Shown here: positions 16,549-23,534 of the stretch, piece by piece
How positions within the stretch are numbered: position 1 is the first letter of the stretch
Layout: each line of letters starts with the position of its first letter
Origin: CAVIQK01 sp963644945
GTDB lineage: Bacteria > Bacillota > Clostridia > Christensenellales > DTU072
Length of the DNA: 64,000 nt
Assembly: GCA_963644945.1 (NCBI GenBank)
Contig: CAVIQK010000007.1
Coordinates: 14,694 to 78,693 of the forward strand
Direction of reading: 5' to 3'
Translations under genes and position numbers: made by a program
The notes under the pieces: generated by a model
What the model was told of the DNA's origin: nothing
What the model saw: only the letters and a program-made list of their open reading frames with translations
Databases searched by the model: none

Positions 16549-18489
16549 CTATTCCTTGTTTTCGGGTTTTTTATCCCTATAAAATCTTGCTCTCATTGCG
16601 TTGAGAATAGCAAGCACCGCAACACCGACATCTCCAAATACTGCGAACCACATATTCGTGATACCGATCGCCGACAAAACCAAAATCACTAGTTTTATAA
16701 GCAACGCAAATATGATGTTTTCATATACAATGAGCATTGTTTTCTTTGCTATTTTCTTTGCTTTGCCGATGCTCTTCAAATCGTCATGCATCAATACTAT
16801 ATCCGAAGCCTCTATAGCCGCATCCGAACCGACTCCGCCCATTGCGATACCAATATCCGATCTCATCAAAACCGGTGCATCGTTGATGCCGTCCCCGACA
16901 AAACACAGCACTTCGTCTTTACCTTTTTCGGCAAGTAGTTTTTCAACTTCTTCGACTTTATCTTGCGGTAAAAGAGATGCTTTGAACTCGGTGAGTCCGA
17001 CTTTTTCGGCAACACCTCTTGCTATTTGCTCATTGTCACCGGTCAACATGATTGTCTTTGCACCAAACTTATTTAGTTCTTCAATAGCCTCTTTTGTTTC
17101 TTCTTTTATTTCGTCCGTAATGAGAATTGAACCTTTATATTCTCCGTCTTTTGCGACATATACGACAGTGCCGATTTCGTCTTCTTTGACATAGTCGATA
17201 CCGTACTTTTCCATCATCTTGGCATTGCCACAATATATGGTATTATCCCCTCTTGCAATGATACCAAAACCGGATACGTCTTCTATCTTATAATCTTCTT
17301 CTATCTCTTCCCCGTACTCCGCTACAATCGATTTTGCGATAGGATGGTTGGAACCTTTTTCGGCAATTGCCGCAAGTCTTAATATCTCGTTTCGGGTTTC
17401 CGTAGGGGCGATTTTTGTAACCTTAAAGTTGCCTTTTGTCAATGTTCCCGTCTTGTCAAACACAAAGATTTTTGCTTTGTTGAATTGCTCTAAGTAGTTG
17501 CTTCCTTTTATTAAAATACCGTTGTTGGAAGCACCTCCGATGCCTGCAAAAAACGAAAGAGGTATTGATATTACAAGCGCACACGGACAAGAAACAACCA
17601 AAAACGAAAGCGCTCTATATAGCCACACGGAAGGCTCTTTTGTAATGATGCTGGGAATTATCGCAAGGAGTAGCGCCGTAATGACAACTATCGGTGTATA
17701 ATATTTAGCGAACTTCGTAATAAAGTTTTCTGCCCTTGATTTTTTGGACGTTGCATTTTCGACAAGATTCAATATTTTCGATACGGTTGAATCGTAAAAA
17801 GCCTTTTCTACTTTTACTTCAATTGTTCCGCTGACGTTGACAGTTCCGCTTATTACATTGTCGCCGACTTGTACTTCGCTAGGCATTGACTCTCCGGTCA
17901 AAGCACGAGTATCTAGGGTAGAACGACCTTTTTCGACAACACCGTCGAGAGCGATTTTTTCGCCCGGTTTTACGACAATTATTTCACCGACTTGTACATC
18001 TGCAGGATCTACCGTTGTCACGACTCCGTCCCTATACACATTGGCATAGTCGGGACGCACATCCATAAGAGACGATATATCTTTCCTTGACTTGCCGACC
18101 GCATAGGACTGGAACCACTCGCCTACTTGATAAAACAAAAGAACGGCACACGCTTCGTCAAAACCTTCTACTTCTTGACCGCTTACACCTCTATATATTG
18201 CAAGTCCGAATGCGCCGAACGTCGCTACTACCATAAGGAAGTTTTCGTCAAGGACTTGACCTCTAAAAATATTCCTAATTGCATTCCAAATAACATCATA
18301 GCCTATAAATACATAGACGACAAAATATAGTCCGAAAGCAAGCAGCCAGCCACAATTCCCGTCTATTACTTCTGCAAGAGATTTGCCGATGGTTTTTGGC
18401 AAAACAAGTTTGTCAATAATCATCAAACAGAAGAATGCCGCCAATGCTATTATTATGCGAATTAGATTCCTTTTCTGTTTTCTTTTCAT
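16549..18489 (-). CDS. cadA: Cd2+/Zn2+-type P1B ATPase
   Basis: The 646-aa integral membrane pump exports divalent soft metals. It shows the TGES actuator motif (198-201), CPC metal motif (SCPCALV, Cys301 and Cys303), the DKTGT phosphorylation site, HP motif (SNHPIA) and GDGINDAP hinge. The last helices carry a Lys (LIKLVILV) and an Asp in AVFGDVGVAVLAILNAMR. That is the P1B-2 (ZntA/CadA) signature. It has no N-terminal heavy-metal domain; that domain is the separate 68-aa protein encoded 1 bp upstream. Regulation is by the adjacent CadC/SmtB-like repressor. Confidence 0.9.
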   Translation of the reverse strand: MKRKQKRNLIRIIIALAAFFCLMIIDKLVLPKTIGKSLAEVIDGNCGWLLAFGLYFVVYVFIGYDVIWNAIRNIFRGQVLDENFLMVVATFGAFGLAIYRGVSGQEVEGFDEACAVLLFYQVGEWFQSYAVGKSRKDISSLMDVRPDYANVYRDGVVTTVDPADVQVGEIIVVKPGEKIALDGVVEKGRSTLDTRALTGESMPSEVQVGDNVISGTVNVSGTIEVKVEKAFYDSTVSKILNLVENATSKKSRAENFITKFAKYYTPIVVITALLLAIIPSIITKEPSVWLYRALSFLVVSCPCALVISIPLSFFAGIGGASNNGILIKGSNYLEQFNKAKIFVFDKTGTLTKGNFKVTKIAPTETRNEILRLAAIAEKGSNHPIAKSIVAEYGEEIEEDYKIEDVSGFGIIARGDNTIYCGNAKMMEKYGIDYVKEDEIGTVVYVAKDGEYKGSILITDEIKEETKEAIEELNKFGAKTIMLTGDNEQIARGVAEKVGLTEFKASLLPQDKVEEVEKLLAEKGKDEVLCFVGDGINDAPVLMRSDIGIAMGGVGSDAAIEASDIVLMHDDLKSIGKAKKIAKKTMLIVYENIIFALLIKLVILVLSAIGITNMWFAVFGDVGVAVLAILNAMRARFYRDKKPENKE

Positions 18490-18490
18490 A

Positions 18491-18697
18491 TTAAATATCC
18501 CATTCGAAATCGGGTTCTATTCTTCTGGCGACTTTTTTTGCCTTTTTCAAAACACTTTCATCTTCATAGTCGATGGTCATTTTTTGAGTGATAAAATTGA
18601 TTGCACAAGAATTGACTCCGTCAACTTTTGCGACTGCTTCTTCGATTTTTCCGGCACAAACCGCACAATCCACTTCGATTTCATACACTTTTTTCAT
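18491..18697 (-). CDS. Free-standing heavy-metal-associated (HMA) domain protein
   Basis: The 68-aa ferredoxin-fold HMA protein carries the metal-binding CAVC at residues 11-14. It is the size of a CopZ-type metallochaperone. Its position between the ArsR regulator and an ATPase lacking this domain suggests it delivers Cd or Zn to the pump, or is the pump's split-off N-terminus. The ribosome site GAGAGG precedes the ATG. The final sequence (PDFEWDI) resembles the linker found after HMA domains in CadA proteins, which supports a gene-split origin. Confidence 0.88.
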   Translation of the reverse strand: MKKVYEIEVDCAVCAGKIEEAVAKVDGVNSCAINFITQKMTIDYEDESVLKKAKKVARRIEPDFEWDI

Positions 18698-18712
18698 TTT
18701 TACGCCTCTCTT

Positions 18713-19069
18713 TTATTCTTTTATATGCGACAAAGCACATTCATAAATCTTGGATACATGGTCATCGTCTAGCGAATAAAAAACCTCTTTCCCACTTTTT
18801 CTTGTTTTTACAAGTTTTGCCTGTCTTAATATTCTCAACTGATGCGATATTGCCGATTTTGTCATATTTAGGCACGAACAAATATCGCAAACACAAAGTT
18901 CGCTAAACTCCAAACAACTCAATATTTTAGTTCTCGTAGAGTCGCCGAACACTTTGAAAAGTTCTGCAAGATCGCACACCGTTTCTTCGTCGGGCATTTG
19001 CTCTTTTATGCTCTCGACTACATCGACATGTATTGCCTCGACTTCGCACATCAAATCTTTTTCTGTCAT
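18713..19069 (-). CDS. ArsR/SmtB-family metal-sensing repressor (CadC-like)
   Basis: The 118-aa winged-helix repressor has two recognisable metal sites. The alpha3N site is ELCVCD (Cys59, Cys61) plus Cys8 near the N-terminus, as in CadC. The alpha5 zinc site is Asp102, His104, His115 and Glu118, with exactly the D-x-H-x(10)-H-x(2)-E spacing of SmtB. The recognition helix region is TKSAISHQLRILRQAKLV. The gene heads the cad operon, and a matching operator (19090-19113) lies inside its own leader. In known members, metal binding releases the repressor. Confidence 0.93.
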   Translation of the reverse strand: MTEKDLMCEVEAIHVDVVESIKEQMPDEETVCDLAELFKVFGDSTRTKILSCLEFSELCVCDICSCLNMTKSAISHQLRILRQAKLVKTRKSGKEVFYSLDDDHVSKIYECALSHIKE

Positions 19070-19089
19070 TTTGAATCTCCGTTAGTTTT

Positions 19090-19113
19090 ATAGTTGAACA
19101 ACCATTCAACTAT
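19090..19113 (-). promoter_or_regulatory. SmtB/CadC-type operator of the cad operon
   Basis: A perfect inverted repeat, ATAGTTGAA, six bases, TTCAACTAT, contains the TGAA-N6-TTCA core of SmtB/ZntR-type operators. It lies from just downstream of the -10 box into the leader, 21 bp before the repressor start codon. Confidence 0.85.
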
Positions 19114-19117
19114 TATC

Positions 19118-19146
19118 AGTATAACCTCGGCATTCCCCTATGTCAA
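19118..19146 (-). promoter_or_regulatory. Promoter of the cad operon
   Basis: Minus-strand -35 TTGACA (19146-19141), 17-bp spacer, -10 TATACT (19123-19118), followed directly by the operator. The rest of the gap up to the rhaB terminator (about 19147-19300) is AT-rich with no gene that I can see. Confidence 0.85.
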
Positions 19147-19302
19147 CGATATAACATAAAAATTTTCAAAAATTTTCAAACCACGAAAACGAATTTTTGC
19201 TCAAACGATCTAATCTGCCAATAATATTACTAAATATATTTTATCTATAAATCAATATAAAAGTTCATAATCGGACTTTTTATTGGTGTTATAAAAACCG
19301 CA

Positions 19303-19356
19303 ACAAAAAAGAAACCTAAATCAAACTTTGTTAGAGTTCGGTTTAGGTTTTATTTT
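19303..19356 (-). terminator. Intrinsic terminator of nagA-rhaB
   Basis: AAACCTAAA (19312-19320) pairs with TTTAGGTTT (19342-19350). On the minus strand it is followed by a CTTTTTT run. Confidence 0.75.
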
Positions 19357-19392
19357 GAAAATATACGGTTTTTCCTTGGGATTTTAACTTGA

Positions 19393-20700
19393 TTATAGTT
19401 CCATTTGGCTTTTTATGTTGCCAATTGCCGTTGCTTCTATCGGCATTGCGACGACTTCTTTTTGGGTAAATTCTCTTGTAAACTCATTGACCAATTTATT
19501 GTTGGCTCCGCCACCTACGATATAAATTTTGCCGAATGTGCGGTTTTCGCATTTTTCCAAATCGTCAACTGCTTTTTTGTAGCCCATCGCCATAGATCTA
19601 TATGCGCTGCGATACAAATCGCCCTCGGTTTTCGGGGCATCGAGGTTGCGACTTCCGAACCAATTTTTAATTTTCTCGTCCATATTTTCGGGCAAAGAAA
19701 AGTCTTTGTCGTTTACGTCAAATATACCGTCAAAATTGCTTTCGCTTGCAAGACGAGTCATCTCGTCAAAACTTCTGCCGAAAACATTTCTAAGACACAC
19801 ATTTATCCACATTCCGGTGATGTTTTTCAAAAATCTAAAATTCCCTACTCCGCCTTCGTTGGCGAAATTGTATTTCAAAGCATTTTTCGATACGTTTGCC
19901 GTTTTTATCTTTGCTCCGAGAATTGCCCACGTTCCGCTCGAAATAAGCACGCTGTCGTCTTCGTTGTCAACGGCATAAAATGCGCTCGCAGTGTCGTGCG
20001 AGGGGCAAAATCTAACAACGGTTTGACCACCGACCTCTTTTGCTATGTCGTCTTTGAGTTTTCCGACAACCGTCCCCGGCATACAGAGGGGCAAAAACAT
20101 TTGACGGGGTAATCCTAGCATCTCGGCAAGTTCTAGGTCAAACTCTTTTGTTTTACAACTTACAAGTCCTGTTGTCGATGCTTCGGTATATTCTTTTTTA
20201 ATGTTTCCGGTAAGCATATAACTAAAATATTCGGGCATCATAAGGAAGGTCGAAACTCCGTCTAGGCGACCGGCTTTTTTGTCCGCATATAGTTGATAAA
20301 TCGTGTTGTAAGGTTGGAATTGTATGCCCGTATGCATATAAAGTTCTTCAAACGGAACCTTTTCATTTATCTCTTTTATCGGCTCATCCGTTCTCGAATC
20401 TCTATAAGCGTAGCAAGGCAAAACAGATTCTCCGTTTTTTATTAGAACATAGTCAACACCCCACGTATCTATTGCAAGGCTTTCTATGTTTCCGTATTGT
20501 GAAAATGCTATTTTTAGGCCGTTTTTTATCTCTCGGAACAATCTTTCCGTATCCCAAACAAGATGACCGTCTTTGTTGTCCATGTGGTTTTCGAAGCGGT
20601 GTATCTCTTTTGTTTTTATTTCTCCGTTTTCCTTCCAGCCGACAATATGTCGTCCGCTAGATGCTCCGAGATCTATTGCAAGATAATATTTTCTGTCCAT
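19393..20700 (-). CDS. rhaB: Rhamnulokinase
   Basis: The 435-aa FGGY-family sugar kinase begins AIDLGASSGRHIVG, the phosphate-1 motif characteristic of rhamnulokinases. It continues with LAIDTWGVDY, YAYRDSRT, SSGTWAILG and the C-terminal nucleotide-binding IVGGGANN. It phosphorylates L-rhamnulose in the cytoplasm. It is somewhat shorter than the E. coli enzyme (489 aa). No rhamnose isomerase or aldolase is adjacent; the upstream neighbour is the NagA-like deacetylase with a 45-bp gap and no terminator, so the two are probably co-transcribed. Confidence 0.9.
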   Translation of the reverse strand: MDRKYYLAIDLGASSGRHIVGWKENGEIKTKEIHRFENHMDNKDGHLVWDTERLFREIKNGLKIAFSQYGNIESLAIDTWGVDYVLIKNGESVLPCYAYRDSRTDEPIKEINEKVPFEELYMHTGIQFQPYNTIYQLYADKKAGRLDGVSTFLMMPEYFSYMLTGNIKKEYTEASTTGLVSCKTKEFDLELAEMLGLPRQMFLPLCMPGTVVGKLKDDIAKEVGGQTVVRFCPSHDTASAFYAVDNEDDSVLISSGTWAILGAKIKTANVSKNALKYNFANEGGVGNFRFLKNITGMWINVCLRNVFGRSFDEMTRLASESNFDGIFDVNDKDFSLPENMDEKIKNWFGSRNLDAPKTEGDLYRSAYRSMAMGYKKAVDDLEKCENRTFGKIYIVGGGANNKLVNEFTREFTQKEVVAMPIEATAIGNIKSQMEL

Positions 20701-20745
20701 AATTACTTAGCCTCAATTATTTTGTTTTTACTAGTTGTTTTTAGC

Positions 20746-21888
20746 CTACTTAAAAAGTGTAGCGACAACATTGCATTTTTCGTCTATAACATTATAATCG
20801 GCTTGCTCGCCCTTTTCAAATTTAGGAAGATAACATCCGATATATTTACGAGGAGATTCTGCTGCCATATAGACGGCTTGCTCTAATTTTATGCCATAGG
20901 ACAACACGTTGCGCACCATTTGGTCGACACTTGTCACACTGCCTGCCAAAGCCGACATATCTGCAAGATAGCAAACTTTTTCGTCAGTCACGACGTCCTC
21001 GTCACCTAATTTGTATCCGCCTTTCGGCATGCCCGCACAAGACAAACTGTCAGACACTAAACATATACGTCTATATGTCTTGCATTTGAAAATGAATTCG
21101 AAAAGACGTCTCGAAATATGTTTGTTGTCAGCAATCACTTCCGCTGTCAAATCGTCAAAAGACAAACCGCACTCGGTCATACCAAGCACTCTGTCAAAGT
21201 TTTTATCTCTTCTCGACGTCGAACATGCACAGAATATATGTGTCACTCCGTCAAGTCCTTCGTTCATGCACTCTACGATTTGTGCGTCGGTGCTGTCGTC
21301 ATGACCGCCTTCAACTTTTATGTCGTTTTCTATTAGGTACTTGACAAGTGGCAAAACATTGCGAGTGGCAGGGCAAAGAGTGACTATTTTTAGGTTGTCT
21401 TTTATCGAATCTAATACACTCAAATCTTCATCCAAGAATTCGGTGCGGATATTTTCGAGAGGCTGTGCGCCCTTTTTCTTCGGACTTATGTACGGCCCTT
21501 CGATATGCGCTCCGAAGAAAGATGCTCCCGACGGAGCAAACGAATATAGCGAATCAAATTGCTTTTTTAGTACATTAAGAGGAGTTGCGACGAACGTGGG
21601 GCAAACATGAGTGATACCATGAGAAAAATAATAATTGCTTAGTTTTTCGACTTTTTCTTGATCGACGGACGAAAAATCTACACCCATTGCTCCATGTGTA
21701 TGAATATCAACATAGGCAGGACAAATATATAGTCCGGAATCATCTTGCGATTTTGTAATAGATTTTAACTTCCCCGACTCAACAACAATATCATAACAGT
21801 CGGTTGAAATTTCTCCGTTTAATACGGTCTTTACACCATAAAGTGTCGTCACTCCGTCACCATACACTATCGCTTTTCCGTTTTGCAT
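20746..21888 (-). CDS. nagA: N-acetylglucosamine-6-phosphate deacetylase-like amidohydrolase
   Basis: The 380-aa amidohydrolase has the metal motif DIHTHG, EGPYIS with the metal-binding Glu, GGHDDST and THIFCACS with further His ligands, and VSDSLSCAG with the catalytic Asp. These line up with NagA, although GHS-A and THLFNAM are altered (GHDDS, THIFCACS), so an N-acyl amino-sugar other than GlcNAc-6-P is possible. An upstream extension to 21918 exists. AAGGAGA spaced 6 bp from the ATG at 21888 decides the start. Confidence 0.82.
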   Translation of the reverse strand: MQNGKAIVYGDGVTTLYGVKTVLNGEISTDCYDIVVESGKLKSITKSQDDSGLYICPAYVDIHTHGAMGVDFSSVDQEKVEKLSNYYFSHGITHVCPTFVATPLNVLKKQFDSLYSFAPSGASFFGAHIEGPYISPKKKGAQPLENIRTEFLDEDLSVLDSIKDNLKIVTLCPATRNVLPLVKYLIENDIKVEGGHDDSTDAQIVECMNEGLDGVTHIFCACSTSRRDKNFDRVLGMTECGLSFDDLTAEVIADNKHISRRLFEFIFKCKTYRRICLVSDSLSCAGMPKGGYKLGDEDVVTDEKVCYLADMSALAGSVTSVDQMVRNVLSYGIKLEQAVYMAAESPRKYIGCYLPKFEKGEQADYNVIDEKCNVVATLFK

Positions 21889-21947
21889 TTTCGTTCTCCT
21901 TAAAAATACCGCACTCACAATTTTTGTAAGTACATTTTCTTATTTGT

Positions 21948-21953
21948 ATTATA
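21948..21953 (-). promoter_or_regulatory. Likely -10 box for nagA-rhaB
   Basis: A perfect minus-strand TATAAT lies 60 bp upstream of the nagA ATG. The hexamer 17 bp further up (TAGAAC) is a poor -35, so the promoter may be activator-dependent. The rest of the 324-bp gap, 21954-22111, is AT-rich with nothing else recognised. Confidence 0.45.
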
Positions 21954-22111
21954 ACATTTTATTTAATTTAGTTCTATACTTTTATGACTTTTTCAACGAA
22001 CACAACCAAAAATTTTACACTTCAAGAAAAATCTCGATCCCAATTGACGATAGACGATCGCATTTTGGCATCAAAATCATAGACAATGTAGAAAAAAACA
22101 AAAATTTCAAA

Positions 22112-22158
22112 TTTGCCCCTCTTGGGGGGTAAAAATGAAAATTTAACCGTTGTATAAT
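22112..22158 (+). promoter_or_regulatory. GC-dyad promoter A (DUF2130 gene)
   Basis: TTTGCCCC, TCTT, GGGGGGTAAA (22112-22133) is a near-palindrome in an otherwise AT-rich gap. Exactly 23 bp after its last G comes a perfect -10 TATAAT (22153-22158). The -35 position reads TAAAAA. The same arrangement occurs at 29140-29187 and 30002-30048. Confidence 0.75.
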
Positions 22159-22212
22159 TAAATCATGAAACAAAGCGGCCGACAAAAAAATTAAAATTTA
22201 GGAGAACTAATT

Positions 22213-23439
22213 ATGAGTACAGAAATCAAATGCCCCAAATGTGGAACAATCTTCATGGTAGATGACAGCGAATACGCAACCTTGCTTGAACAAGTGCGCA
22301 CCAAAGAATTTGATGCATCTATCAAAAAAGAAACAGACAGAATTATGCGAGACGTAAAAAAGGATGCCGAACTTCAAGCAATGAAAACGGCGGCGGAGAA
22401 TGCCAACATAATTGCCCAAAAGGATACTTGTATCGCAGAACTCAACGCAAAACTTAAACACGAAAACGAGAGCCTTGCATATAAAATAGAAAAGGCTGTT
22501 TCCGAAAAAGAAAAAGAGATATACGAACTCAAATCTGCCATACAGATAAATGAAAATCAATATAACGAGTCAAAACGTTCGCTTATTGCTCAATACCAAA
22601 AAGAGTTGGACGTGAAAGACGAAACAATCGCATATCTCAAAGACTACAAAACAAAACTTTCCACCAAAATGATCGGCGAAAGCCTCGAACAACATTGCGA
22701 AAACAAGTTTAACGAAATGCGCATGGTTGCATTCCGTAACGCCGAGTTTGGCAAAGACAACGACACCAAAACCGGTAGCAAAGGCGACTATATCTATCGT
22801 GAAACAGCCGAAGACGGTACGGAAATTTTATCTATCATGTTTGAGATGAAAAACGAGATGGCAACTACCGCAACGAAACACAAAAACGAGCATTTCTTTG
22901 CCGAACTCGACAAAGATAGACGTGAGAAAAAGTGCGAATATGCAATTCTTGTATCCATGCTTGAACAAGACAGCGAATTATACAACACCGGCATTGTAGA
23001 TGTTTCCTACAAATATGAGAAGATGTATGTTATAAGACCGCAATTCTTTATTCAAATCATATCTATTCTTCGCAATGCTGCCCTCAATTCGTTCAAATAC
23101 AAGCAAGAAGCCGAAATTTATAAACGCCAAAATATCGATGTTACGAATTTCGAAAGCGCACTCACCGATTTCAAAGACAAGTTTGGAAAGAATTGTAAAG
23201 ACGCATCCGACAGATTTTCTAACGCCATAGACGAAATCGATGCAACGATACAGCATTTGACGAAAGTGAAAGAGAACTTGCTTAAATCTGAAAAGCACAT
23301 GACCGCAGCGGAACGAAAACTAGACGGCTTGACAATAAAGAAACTCACCAGCGGCAATGCCACAATGCAAGCAATGTTCTCAAAGACAAAACCCGTCGAA
23401 GCATTAGACGGACACGTTGAAGAAGACAATAAAAATTAG
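22213..23439 (+). CDS. DUF2130-family protein with zinc-ribbon start, coiled coil and nuclease-like core
   Basis: The 408-aa protein begins with a CPKC pair (Cys7, Cys10) of the zinc-ribbon type. A long charged coiled coil runs over about residues 22-150. The core from about 150 to 290 contains GESLEQHCENKFNE, then GDYIYRE and EMKNE. Asp192 followed by Glu211-x-Lys213 resembles the PD-(D/E)xK nuclease signature. The C-terminal part is another helical region. I recognise the family as DUF2130; a nuclease role is inferred from the motif only. It is a single gene with GC-dyad promoter A and a terminator. Confidence 0.8.
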   Translation: MSTEIKCPKCGTIFMVDDSEYATLLEQVRTKEFDASIKKETDRIMRDVKKDAELQAMKTAAENANIIAQKDTCIAELNAKLKHENESLAYKIEKAVSEKEKEIYELKSAIQINENQYNESKRSLIAQYQKELDVKDETIAYLKDYKTKLSTKMIGESLEQHCENKFNEMRMVAFRNAEFGKDNDTKTGSKGDYIYRETAEDGTEILSIMFEMKNEMATTATKHKNEHFFAELDKDRREKKCEYAILVSMLEQDSELYNTGIVDVSYKYEKMYVIRPQFFIQIISILRNAALNSFKYKQEAEIYKRQNIDVTNFESALTDFKDKFGKNCKDASDRFSNAIDEIDATIQHLTKVKENLLKSEKHMTAAERKLDGLTIKKLTSGNATMQAMFSKTKPVEALDGHVEEDNKN

Positions 23440-23460
23440 CGATCGGATAACAAATATAAT

Positions 23461-23502
23461 AAAAAGTCTTTAGGGGATTATTCCTAAAGACTTTTATTTT
23501 TA
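23461..23502 (+). terminator. Intrinsic terminator of the DUF2130 gene
   Basis: A stem of AAAAGTCTTTAGG with CCTAAAGACTTTT is followed by ATTTTTAATTT. Confidence 0.88.
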
Positions 23503-23534
23503 ATTTATTCTTTTATAATTCTACAATGTGTAAA

